Shown in pieces: positions 42,698-52,204 of a stretch of DNA of 64,000 bases. This DNA is from SPDF01 sp963699825 (lineage in GTDB: Bacteria > Gemmatimonadota > Gemmatimonadetes > Gemmatimonadales > GWC2-71-9). Under the pieces are notes generated by a model. That model was not told the DNA's origin and made no database searches. It saw nothing but the letters and a program-made list of their open reading frames with translations. Location of the stretch: assembly GCA_963699825.1 (NCBI GenBank), contig CAVOVI010000002.1, forward strand, positions 1 to 64,000, written 5' to 3'. The translations under genes and the position numbers were made by a program. Every line of letters starts with the position of its first letter. Within the stretch, counting starts at the first letter, position 1.

Positions 42698-45412
42698 GTG
42701 AGCACTGATCCGCTTCCCCGTCTGGCCGCCGCCCTCGCCGACCGCTACCGCATCGAGCGGGAGCTCGGCCAGGGCGGTATGGCCACCGTCTACCTGGCCG
42801 AGGACCTGAAGCACGACCGCAAGGTCGCGCTCAAGGTGCTGAAGCCGGAGCTCGCCGCCGTCATCGGCGCCGAGCGCTTCGTGGTGGAGATCAAGACCAC
42901 CGCGTCGCTCAGCCATCCCCACATCCTGCCGCTCTTCGACTCGGGCACCGCCGACGGCTTCCTCTATTACGTGATGCCGTTCATCGACGGCGAGACGCTC
43001 CGCGACAAGCTCGACCGGGAGACGCAGCTCGGCATCGACGAGGCCGTCAGCATCACGACGGCCGTCGCCGACGCCCTCGACTACGCGCACCGGCACGACG
43101 TCATCCACCGCGACATCAAGCCGGAGAACATCCTGCTGCACGACGGCCGGCCGATGGTGGCCGACTTCGGCATCGCGCTGGCGCTGAGCGCGGCGGCCGG
43201 CGGCCGGATGACCGAGACCGGGATGAGCCTCGGCACGCCGCACTACATGAGCCCGGAGCAGGCCACCGCCGAGAAGGAGATCACCGCCCGGAGCGACGTC
43301 TACTCGCTCGGCAGCGTGCTCTACGAGATGCTGACCGGCAACCCGCCGCATGTGGGCGCGTCGGCGCAGCAGATCATCATGAAGATCGTGACGGAGGAGG
43401 CCGCGCCGGTCACGAAGCTCCGGAAGGCGGTGCCGCCCAACGTGGCGGCCGCGGTGGCGCAGGCCATCGAGAAGCTGCCGGCCGACCGCTTCGAGAGCGC
43501 CAAGGCGTTCGCCGAGGCGCTCGACAACCCCGGATTCCGCGGGACCACCACCACGTACGCCGCCTCGGGACAGGGCGCGACCGGCAACCGCCGGGCTGTT
43601 CTGGCGGGATGGGGGGTGGCGGGGCTGCTCCTCGTGGCGCTCGCTGCGACCTGGTTCCTTCGCACGCCGGCTGCCAAGGCACCGACTCGTCGCTACGCCA
43701 TCAGCTTCCCCACCGATGCCAGCTACTACAACTTCGGGAGCCTGGAAATCACGATTGCGCCCGACGGGAGCCGCTTCATCTATCCCGGTGGACCGTCGCG
43801 CCGCGAGGCAGGGCTGGTTCTCCAGGAGCGCGACCAACTGACGGGCCGGATCCTCCCCGGCACGGGGAATTCCTTCACGCCGAGCTTCTCCCCCGACGGA
43901 AGTCGCCTCGCCGTCCGCGAGCTGCGGGCGGGCGCCCTCCGGGTGCTGACGATCGACGGTGCCGTGTCCACGACCATCCTCGACTCACTTTCCGGATTTG
44001 TGAACGGCGGCACCGCCTGGGGCAGCGACGGCTACATCTACGTGGCGGGGTCGAGCGGGCCGCGGGGCATCCTCTACCGGGTCCCCGAGACTGGCGGGGC
44101 GGTCGAGCCCGTCACCGCCGCGGACAGCTCCCCCGGGACGATCGCGCACGTCGCCCCGGTGGCGCTGCCGGGAGGCCGCGGAATCGTGTACACCGACTGG
44201 CACGGACCGACGCGGGGCAACGACAACTGGATCGTGGCGCGCGACCCGAAGACCGATCGCAGCGTGCGGCTGGTCCAGGGGCTCCAGGCGTGGTACCTCG
44301 ACATCGGGGCGCTCCTGGTGCTCCGTCCCAACGGCGCGGCCATCGTGGTTCCGTTCGACGCCGACAAGCTTGCCATCACCGGTCCGGAACTCCCGATCCT
44401 GGAGGGCGTCGCGATCGGGTCCTTCGGTCTTGCGAACCTGGCGGTCGCCACTGACGGCACCCTGATGTACCGGGCCGGTACGGCGCAGCCCACCCAGCGC
44501 CCGGTCCGCCCGGTCCGCGTCTCCCGAACCGGGCAGGAGGCCGATATCGATCCCTCCTGGTCGTACACCCCAGGCTTCAACGGCGGCCTCAGCCTCTCGC
44601 CGGACGGCACCCGCCTGGCGGTCACCGTCCATGGCGACCCGGTGGGCGACATCTGGATCAAGGACCTCGACCGCGGTCCGCTCAGCCGGCTCACCTTCGA
44701 CAACACGGTCAAGTACCGGCCGGTCTGGATGCGGGACGGGCAGTCGCTCAGCTATATCACCGAGGACGGGCAATCGAGCGCCATCCTCCGGCGTCGGGCG
44801 GACGGAGGCGGCGCCGTCGACACCGTCGTCACCTCGCTCAACACCATCGCCGAGGCCGCCTGGTCGGCCGACGACTCGTGGCTCGCGTACCGGATCACGA
44901 TGCCGAGCCGGGACATCTACGCCATGCGGCCGGGGGTCGATTCCGCGGGGTTCCCGGTGGTGGCGTCCACCAGGTACGATGAGCGGGCCCCGACCGTTTC
45001 TCCCGACGGCAAGTGGCTGGCGTACCAGTCGGATGAGTCGGGACGCGACGAGATCTACATTCGGGCCTTTCCGGATTCTGCCGCGGGCCGGCGGCAGGTG
45101 TCGGTGGCGGGCGGCGGCGAGCCGCTCTGGGCCCACAGCGGCCGCGAGCTGTTCTACCGCTCGCTCGCGGGGCAGATGGTGTCGATCCCGGTCACCACCG
45201 CACCCACGCTGACCGTCGGCGCGGAACGTGTGCTGTTCGCCGACAGCACCTATCTCGAGGCACCCAGCTATCGCGGCTATGACGTGAGTCGCAACGACCA
45301 GTCCTTCATCATGCTGCGCGTGCTCCCCGAGACCGCGGCTGCGCCGACGGGGCAGCTGGTGTTCGTGGAGAACTGGTTCACCGAGCTCCGGGCGAAGTTG
45401 GGGAAGAAGTAG
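42698..45412 (+). CDS. membrane Ser/Thr kinase with PD40 propeller (array member 2), intact
   Basis: 904 residues, undisturbed. Kinase domain 19-290: ELGQGGMATVYLAEDLKH, HDVIHRDIKPENILLHDG, DFGIALALSAAAGGRM, GTPHYMSPEQATAEKEI, and LTGNPPHVGASAQQIIMKIV. Membrane helix about 299-322 (VLAGWGVAGLLLVALAATWF). The periplasmic propeller has SPDGSRLAVRELRAG, SPDGTRLAVTVHGDPVGDIW and SPDGKWLAYQSDESGRDEIY; it ends VENWFTELRAKLGKK. The start is GTG, one base after the previous stop. Subtype: TQLGIDEAV/TGNPPHVGAS, shared with members 5, 6 and 8. A composite repeat follows the stop, so the unit with member 1 is likely a two-gene transcript or read-through ends here. Confidence 0.92.
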   Translation: MSTDPLPRLAAALADRYRIERELGQGGMATVYLAEDLKHDRKVALKVLKPELAAVIGAERFVVEIKTTASLSHPHILPLFDSGTADGFLYYVMPFIDGETLRDKLDRETQLGIDEAVSITTAVADALDYAHRHDVIHRDIKPENILLHDGRPMVADFGIALALSAAAGGRMTETGMSLGTPHYMSPEQATAEKEITARSDVYSLGSVLYEMLTGNPPHVGASAQQIIMKIVTEEAAPVTKLRKAVPPNVAAAVAQAIEKLPADRFESAKAFAEALDNPGFRGTTTTYAASGQGATGNRRAVLAGWGVAGLLLVALAATWFLRTPAAKAPTRRYAISFPTDASYYNFGSLEITIAPDGSRFIYPGGPSRREAGLVLQERDQLTGRILPGTGNSFTPSFSPDGSRLAVRELRAGALRVLTIDGAVSTTILDSLSGFVNGGTAWGSDGYIYVAGSSGPRGILYRVPETGGAVEPVTAADSSPGTIAHVAPVALPGGRGIVYTDWHGPTRGNDNWIVARDPKTDRSVRLVQGLQAWYLDIGALLVLRPNGAAIVVPFDADKLAITGPELPILEGVAIGSFGLANLAVATDGTLMYRAGTAQPTQRPVRPVRVSRTGQEADIDPSWSYTPGFNGGLSLSPDGTRLAVTVHGDPVGDIWIKDLDRGPLSRLTFDNTVKYRPVWMRDGQSLSYITEDGQSSAILRRRADGGGAVDTVVTSLNTIAEAAWSADDSWLAYRITMPSRDIYAMRPGVDSAGFPVVASTRYDERAPTVSPDGKWLAYQSDESGRDEIYIRAFPDSAAGRRQVSVAGGGEPLWAHSGRELFYRSLAGQMVSIPVTTAPTLTVGAERVLFADSTYLEAPSYRGYDVSRNDQSFIMLRVLPETAAAPTGQLVFVENWFTELRAKLGKK

Positions 45413-45426
45413 TCCGAGCTCCAATC

Positions 45427-45523
45427 GCCGGCTGATGTCGCGGAAGCGATTCGAGCCCTGCCGTCACCCCGGCGCAAGCCGGGGCCCATGGAACCTGGAT
45501 TCCGGCGTGCGCCGGAATGACGC
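45427..45523. repeat. composite palindromic repeat at a kinase junction, copy 1 of 3
   Basis: A GGCTGATGTCGC...GAAGCGA segment is followed by the GTCATTCCGGCG-type palindrome (GTCACCCCGGCGCAAGCC ... GCCGGAATGACG), 45463-45521. The outer arms pair GTCACCCCGGCG with CGCCGGAATGAC. I know similar GTCATTCCGGCG repeats in many bacterial genomes. Copies occur in the gaps before the kinases at 57744 and 60488. The kinase start follows 25 bases later. Confidence 0.75.
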
Positions 45524-45547
45524 TCCTATCATGGACTGGATTGTACA

Positions 45548-48231
45548 TTGACCGACCCGCTCGCCCGTCTTTCCGCCGCGCTCGCCGACAAGTACCGCAT
45601 CGAGCGGGAACTCGGCGCCGGCGGCATGGCCACCGTCTACCTGGCCGACGACCTGAAGCACGACCGCCAGGTGGCGGTCAAGGTGCTGCGGCCGGAACTC
45701 GCCGCCGTCATCGGCGCCGAGCGGTTCCTGAGCGAGATCAAGACCACCGCCAACCTGCAGCACCCGCACATCCTGCCGCTCTTCGACTCGGGGAGGCGGA
45801 CGGCTTGCTCTTCTACGTGATGCCGTTCGTGGAAGGGGAGACGCTCCGCGACCGGATCGACGCGGGAGAAGCAGCTGCCGGTGGCCGACGCGGTGCGGAT
45901 CACCACGGAGATCGCCGCGGCGCTCGACTACGCCCACCGCCACGGCGTCATCCACCGCGACATCAAGCCGGAGAACATCCTGCTGCACGACGGCTCGCGC
46001 GCTCGTGGCCGACTTCGGCATCGCGCTCGCCGCGAGCAAGCGCCGGCGGCACCCGGATGACCGAGACCGGCATGTCGCTCGGCACGCCGCACTACATGAG
46101 CCCCGAGCAGGCGATGGGCGAGCGCGAGATCACCGCGCGGAGCGACGTCTACGCCCTCGGCTGCGTCGCCTACGAGATGCTGGTGGGCGAGCCGCCGTTC
46201 ACCGGCCCGACGGCGCAGGCGATCATCGCCCGGGTCATGACCGAGGACCCGCGCACCCTGACCGGACAGCGCCGCACGATCCCGCCCGGCGTCGAGGCGG
46301 CGGTGTTCACGGCGCTCGAGAAGCTGCCCGCCGATCGCTTCGCCACCGCGGCGGAGTTCTCGGCGGCGCTCGCCAATCCGGCCACGACGACCATGCGCCC
46401 CGGCGTCCAGCCTGGTCACCGGCGACCAGGCGGCGCGGCTGGCTGGTGGCCGGCGCCCTGGCGCTCGTCACCCTGATGGCGGGATTCCTGATCGGAAATC
46501 GCACGGACCGATCCCGGCAGCGTGGGCCCCGGGGAGGTGGTCCGGGCCACGCTGGCCTTCGGCGACAGCGGCGCGGTCCAGGCCATCGGAAACGTGCGGA
46601 TCGCCATTTCGCCGTCCGGCCGGCGCGTCGCCTTCGTCGGATCGGATGGCATCGATCAGCAGCTCTGGATCCGGGAGCTCGATCAGCCGGATGCCCGTCC
46701 GCTTCCCGACACCAGGGGCGCGTTCGGCCCGTTCTTTTCGCCGGACGGGGAGTCGATCGGCTTCTTCACGAGCTCCGGCGGACGCACGATGCTCAAGGTG
46801 ATCCCGGCCACCGGCGGCGTGGCCCGCGTCGTCGTCAACGACTCCGTGGCCAATTACGGCGGTGGCGACTGGGGCGACGACGGCAACATCTACTTCACGA
46901 CTGACAACCGAAGCCTCTCCCGGGTCGCGTCCACCGGCGGTACCGTCACCCAGATCTCCACCCCGGACACGGCCAACGGAATCAAGGAGCATGACTTTCC
47001 CGATGTGCTGCCCGGCAGCAAATTCGCGCTCGTGATGCTGTGGAAGGGATCCATCGCCGCAAATCACGTCGGCATTGTCAACCTGGAGACGGGCGTCACG
47101 ACCGACCTGGCCCCGGGATCGTATGCCCGATTCCTGCCGCCAGGCTTCCTCGCCATCGGGACCTCGGACAGCCGGATCCTCGTCGCGCGATTCGATCCCG
47201 ACAAGGGCACCCTGGCCGGTACGCCGGTTCCCGTGCTCCAGGACGTCGCGACCGATGTGTCCAACGGCACCGTCCAGTACGCGGTCTCCGAGCGCGGCGC
47301 CCTTCTCTACCAGGAAGCGGCTCTGGGCGGCGACCGCCTCGTCTGGGTGGACCGGACCGGCGCCACGACACCGGTGGATACCACCATGCGGGGCATGATC
47401 CAGAACCTCGCGCTCTCGCCCGACGGCTCCCAGATTGCGGCCTCCACGACCGAGTCGGGCGAACCCGAGATCTGGGTGAAGCAGCTCCGGACCGGGACCT
47501 ACAGCAAGCTCTCGTTCGACGTGACCGGCGCCGACCGTCCGGTGTGGACCCCGGACGGCCGCAAGGTGGCCTTCCTCGCCACCCGGAGCGGCCGCCGCAC
47601 CGCCTGGATGCGGCGGGCCGACGGCAGCGACAGCACCCGCCCCGCCTCGCCCGGAAGTGCCCAGCTGGATGAGATCTGGCTCGACCAGACCGGTCGGTAC
47701 ACCGTGCTGCGGTCGGAAGGGGCCGGCGTCGGCAGCCGGCGCCTGCTGGTGGTCGAGAACGGCGTCGACACCGTCCCCCGGACGCTGATCCAGTCGCAAT
47801 TCGACCATTACTCCATGACCCTCTCACCCAACGGCCGCTGGCTCGCCTACGTGTCGGAGGAGTCGGGTGCGCCAGAGGTCTATGTGCGGCCCTTCCCGAA
47901 CGTCGATTCCGCCCGCATCGCCATCTCGGTCGGGGGCGGGATCGAGCCGCTGTGGCGGCGCGACGGCACCGAGCTCTTCTTCCGGACCTCGCGCGGCGAA
48001 ATGTTCTCCGTCCCGGTGAATACCGAAACGCCGTTCGAGCATGGCACCCCCCAGCTCCTCTTTTCGGTGCCCGGCCTGCTGCAGAGCATCTATCACCGCG
48101 GCTACGACGTGCACCCCGACGGCGAGCGGTTCCTGATGGTGGAGTCGTACGGCGGGCTGAGCACGCGCCAGCTCAGCATCATCTTCAACTGGCGCGCGGA
48201 CCTCGAGAAACTCGAAGGAACACCCAAGTGA
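45548..48231 (+). CDS. membrane Ser/Thr kinase with PD40 propeller (array member 3), about five frameshifts
   Basis: TTG 45548 (TTG ACC GAC CCG) is the family start. Kinase motifs are ELGAGGMATVYLADDLKH, GVIHRDIKPENILLHDG, DFGIALAASK, and HYMSPEQAMGEREI, spread over several frames because of indels near 45795, 45865, 46000, 46045 and 46500. Membrane helix near residue 300 (WLVAGALALVTLMAGFLIGN). The propeller is intact from 46522 and includes FGPFFSPDGESIGFFTSSGG, ALSPDGSQIAASTTESG and LSPNGRWLAYVSEESGAPEV; it ends IIFNWRADLEKLEGTPK. Subtype: EKQLPV/EQAMGERE, as members 1 and 4. The stop overlaps member 4 (GTGA). Confidence 0.82.
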
Positions 48232-50888
48232 CTGATCCGCTTTCCCGCCTCTCCTCCGCCCTGTCCGACAAGTACCGCATCGAGCGGGAACTTGGCGCCG
48301 GCGGCATGGCCACCGTCTACCTGGCCTTCGACCTCAAGCACGACCGCAAGGTGGCGCTCAAGGTGCTGCGCCCCGAACTGGCGGCCGTGATCGGCGGCGA
48401 CCGGTTCCTGCAGGAAATCAAGACGACGGCCAACCTCCACCACCCGCACATCCTCCCGCTGCACGACTCCGGCGAGGCCGAGGGGCTGGTGTACTACGTC
48501 ATGCCGTACATCGAGGGGGAGTCGCTTCGGGCCCGGCTCGACCGTGACAAGCAGCTCCCGGTGGACGAAGCCATACGGATCGCCCGCGAGACGGCCGACG
48601 CCCTCGACTACGCGCACCGGCAGGGCGTCATCCACCGCGACATCAAGCCGGACAACATCATGCTGCACGACGGGCATGTGGTGGTGGCCGACTTCGGCAT
48701 CGCGCTGGCGGCGAGCCGCACCGAGGGCGGCTCCCGGATGACCGAGACCGGCATGAGTCTCGGCACGCCCCACTACATGAGCCCTGAACAGGCGATGGGG
48801 GAGCGGGAGATCAACGCCTCGAGCGACGTCTACGCGCTCGCTTGCGTGCTGTATGAGATGCTGATGGGGGAGCCGCCGTTCACCGGGCCGACGGTACAGG
48901 CCATCATCGCCAAGGTGATGACCGACTCGCCGCACGCGATGACGGTGCACCGGAAGAGCATTCCGCCGTACGTGGAGGCGGCGGTGCTGACGGGGCTCGA
49001 GAAGCTGCCGGCCGATCGCTACGCCACCGCCGCGGAGTTCGGGGCGGCGCTCTCGGGGGCCACTTCGGCGCGCACCGCCGCGCACCTGGCGCAGCCTGCC
49101 GCCGTGCGCACCGGGCCATGGCGCCAGGTGGCCATGGCGGCGGGGGCCGTGGCGGTGGCCGCCCTGGCCTTTGGCGTGTGGGCCTGGCAGCGCGAGCCGG
49201 TGCAGCCCACCGTGCGCGTGTCGGTCTCGTTTCCCACCGGCGAAAAGATTCGCTCGTCGCCCACACGCCGCTTTACCTTGTCGCGAGACGGGTCACGTCT
49301 GGTCTATGTCGGAACCGACAGCATGAGTGGAGATCAGCTTTGGATCCGGGACCTGAACTCCCTTACCGGGCGGCCGCTGCCCGGTACCAGCGGGGCGCTG
49401 GCCCCCTTCTTCTCGCCGGACGGCCAGTCGGTGGGCTTCTTCACTGGCAATCCAGGCGACCTGCGGATCGTCTCCGTCAATGGCGGGCCGTCCCTGACCG
49501 TGGTCCGGGACTCCGCCATTCCATGGGGAGGAGACTGGGACGCATCCGGTTTCATCTACTTCACCACCGCGAAGTCCGTCGTTGGCCGGGTACCCGAGGG
49601 CGGCGGGGTGGTCGAGGTGGTGAGCAAACTTGATTCGGCGAAGGGCGTCACGGAACATGACTGGGCGCAGGCCCTGCCGGGTGGGAAGCGCCTCCTGATC
49701 CAGCTCTGGCACAGCTCCATTGCCGACGCCGAGCTGGCCGTGCTGGATCTGGCCACTGGCGTGGCGACTCCCATCGTCCAGGGACTCTACGGCCGGTATA
49801 TCCCGACCGGCCACCTTGTGTACGCCACGAGCACCGGTTCGTTGATGAGCGCGCCATTCGATCCGTCCGCGGGGACGATGCCGGGGGCCCCGATTGCGAT
49901 CGTCGAGAAGGTTCAGGTCGACGCCAGCAGCGGATCGGCGCAATTCAGCATCGGCGACAATGGCACGCTCGCCTACATGTCCGGCGGCGGCGCAGGATCC
50001 GCACAGGTGGTCTGGATTGACCGCACCGGCAAGCGGACTCCGGTAGATAGTGCGTGGCGCGGCCAATTCGCCGATGTCGCCCTCTCGCCCGACAATTCGC
50101 AGCTCGCGATCGCCGTTCTGGGAAGCGATGGCGAGCAGATCTGGGTCAAGCGACTCCCCGATGGTCCTCTCTCACGATTGACGTTCACCACCGGTGGCAG
50201 CAGCCGGCCGGTCTGGGCTCCCGACGGGCGCCGCGTGACGTTTATCTCCGCACAGGTTGGTGGGGTGCGCCAGGGCTGGGTTCAGCGCGCCGACGGCAGC
50301 GCCGAGGCCAAGCTCTTGCTCAAGAGCGGCCGGAGCGTCGAGGAAATTGCATGGACACCCGACGGGAAGCAGTTCCTGGTCCGACTCGGCAGCACCACGG
50401 GAGGGCGCGACATCGTGCTCGCCTCCGAAGGTGACACCACGCAGCGCGTTTTGGTGGCCGGCCCCGGCGACGAGTTTGCTCCCGCGGTGTCACCTGATGG
50501 CCGGTGGTTTGCCTACGGCTCCAATGAGTCGGGACGGAGTGAGATATTCGTGCGACTGCTCGACGATCCGGGGGCGGGTCGCACTCAGGTCTCGTTGCAC
50601 GGAGGTGAGGAGCCGCAGTGGGCCCCCTCCGGCAAGGAGCTGTACTATCGTACGCGCGCTGGTGAGATGATGGCCGCGGAGGTCACGCTCGGCGCCACCT
50701 TCAGCGCCTTCAGCGCACGGCCCCCGCGCGTCCTGTTCGTCATCCCCAACGCCGCGACGGACAACTTCCATCAGGCGTACGATGTGAGCCGCGATGGCCG
50801 CTTCCTGATGGTCAACCAGGCGGCGAACGAAGACGGGGAACTGGTGATGGTGTTCAACTGGTTCGATGAGATGAAGGGGCGGAAGTGA
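48228..50888 (+). CDS. membrane Ser/Thr kinase with PD40 propeller (array member 4), intact
   Basis: 886 residues from GTG 48228, which overlaps the previous stop (GTGA); a longer frame exists upstream but lies inside member 3. Kinase domain 15-285: ELGAGGMATVYLAFDLKH, GVIHRDIKPDNIMLHDG, DFGIALAASRTEGG, HYMSPEQAMGEREINASSDV, EPPFTGPTVQAIIAKVM. Membrane helix 299-321 (VAMAAGAVAVAALAFGVWAW). The propeller shows FFSPDGQSVGFFTGNPGDL, LSPDNSQLAIAVLGSDGE and SPDGRWFAYGSNESGRSEIF, ending VFNWFDEMKGRK. The stop overlaps the GTG of the APC permease gene, linking sensor and transporter in one transcript. Confidence 0.92.
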   Translation: MTDPLSRLSSALSDKYRIERELGAGGMATVYLAFDLKHDRKVALKVLRPELAAVIGGDRFLQEIKTTANLHHPHILPLHDSGEAEGLVYYVMPYIEGESLRARLDRDKQLPVDEAIRIARETADALDYAHRQGVIHRDIKPDNIMLHDGHVVVADFGIALAASRTEGGSRMTETGMSLGTPHYMSPEQAMGEREINASSDVYALACVLYEMLMGEPPFTGPTVQAIIAKVMTDSPHAMTVHRKSIPPYVEAAVLTGLEKLPADRYATAAEFGAALSGATSARTAAHLAQPAAVRTGPWRQVAMAAGAVAVAALAFGVWAWQREPVQPTVRVSVSFPTGEKIRSSPTRRFTLSRDGSRLVYVGTDSMSGDQLWIRDLNSLTGRPLPGTSGALAPFFSPDGQSVGFFTGNPGDLRIVSVNGGPSLTVVRDSAIPWGGDWDASGFIYFTTAKSVVGRVPEGGGVVEVVSKLDSAKGVTEHDWAQALPGGKRLLIQLWHSSIADAELAVLDLATGVATPIVQGLYGRYIPTGHLVYATSTGSLMSAPFDPSAGTMPGAPIAIVEKVQVDASSGSAQFSIGDNGTLAYMSGGGAGSAQVVWIDRTGKRTPVDSAWRGQFADVALSPDNSQLAIAVLGSDGEQIWVKRLPDGPLSRLTFTTGGSSRPVWAPDGRRVTFISAQVGGVRQGWVQRADGSAEAKLLLKSGRSVEEIAWTPDGKQFLVRLGSTTGGRDIVLASEGDTTQRVLVAGPGDEFAPAVSPDGRWFAYGSNESGRSEIFVRLLDDPGAGRTQVSLHGGEEPQWAPSGKELYYRTRAGEMMAAEVTLGATFSAFSARPPRVLFVIPNAATDNFHQAYDVSRDGRFLMVNQAANEDGELVMVFNWFDEMKGRK

Positions 50889-52204
50889 GCGGCACCAACC
50901 CGGAAGCCGGCCTCGTCCGCGCCATCGGCCCCTGGGCGCTGGGCGCCAACGCGATCAACCTGACGGTCGGCGCCGGCATCTTCGCCCTGCCCGCCCTGGT
51001 GGCCGCCATCCTCGGTCCGGCGGCGGTGCTGGCCTACCTGGTGTGCGGGGCGCTGATCCTGCTGGTGCTGACCTGCTTCGTCGAGATCGGGACGGTCGTC
51101 ACCCGCTCGGGAGGTGCGGTCGCGTACATCGAGGAGGCCTTCGGACCGATGGCAGGCTTCGTGGCCTGGGTGGTGTTCGCCGTCGCGTATGCCGCGGGGG
51201 CCGACGCCGCGGTCGCACACGTGGTGCTGGACGCGACGGCGGCCTCGGCGCCGGTGCTGGCGGGCGGCCTCCCTCGTGCACTGGCCCTCGTCCTGCTGTT
51301 CGGCGGACTGGCCGCCATCAATGTCCGCGGCGTGCGGCAGGGCACCCGGCTCGCCGTGGCGGCCACGGTGGCCAAGCTCGTCCCGCTCCTGCTGCTGGTG
51401 GCGTTGGGCCTGTTCGCGATCCAGTGGTCGGCGGTCAGCGTGCCGGCCTGGCCATCGCTCGAGCAACTCGGCGCCGGGGGCGCTGGTGCTCTTCTTCGCG
51501 TTCGGCGGGGCGGAGAGCGCCCTCACGCCCGAGCGGGGAGATCCGCGACCCCACTCGCACGGTGCCGCGCGGGATTCTGGGCGGCACGGCCTGCGTGCTG
51601 CTCCTGTATCTCGCGCTGCAGTTCGTGGCGCAGCAGGTGCTGGGCGCCCAACTGGCGGAGGGCGGCGGGACCCCGCTCGCCGACCTGGCGGAGCGGCTGG
51701 CCGGCGGCGCGGGGCGAGGCGTGGTACTCGCCGCCACCGCGGTCTCCGGCTTCGGACTGCTCTCAGCGGACATGATCGGCTCTCCCCGCGCCATGCTGGT
51801 GGTCTCGGAAAGCGGCATCCTGCCGCGCGCGCTGAGCCGGGTCCACCCCCGCTTCCACACGCCGTCGATCGCCATCATCACCTTCGCAGCGATCACGCTG
51901 GCACTGGCTCTGAGCGGTGGGTTCAAGGCGCTGGCGATCCTCTCCAGCGCGGCGCTGTTGCTCACCTACCTGGCCGTCTGCCTCGCGGCGCTCAAACTGC
52001 GCTACACCCGGCCGCGCGTGCCGGGCGCCTTCCGCGCACCCGGCGGGCCGACCGTGGCCCTCCTTGCCTCGGCGGTGGTGCATCTGGGTGCTGTCGCACT
52101 CGACCCGGCAGGAGGCCGTGAGCATGGCCACCCTCATTGCCCTGTCCATTGTCTATTACATGATCCGCCGGCGGGCCGCGGCGTGGAGTGCCTTCCATGG
52201 CTGA
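50885..52204 (+). CDS. APC-superfamily amino acid permease, three frameshifts
   Basis: A polytopic membrane transporter, the only non-kinase inside the array. The start GTG 50885 overlaps the previous kinase stop. The N terminus has LGANAINLTVGAGIFALP (the unwound first helix with the G-x-G substrate motif), followed by helices such as VLAYLVCGALILLVLTCFVE, GFVAWVVFAVAYAAGADAAV, LAVAATVAKLVPLLLLVALG, and later AIITFAAITLALALSG. The middle motif PERGEIRDPTRTVPRGI is typical of APC permeases. Frame breaks near 51475, 51535 and 52090. Corrected length about 440, 12 helices expected. Its end overlaps the start of kinase 5. Substrate is unknown; amino acids are likely. Confidence 0.88.
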
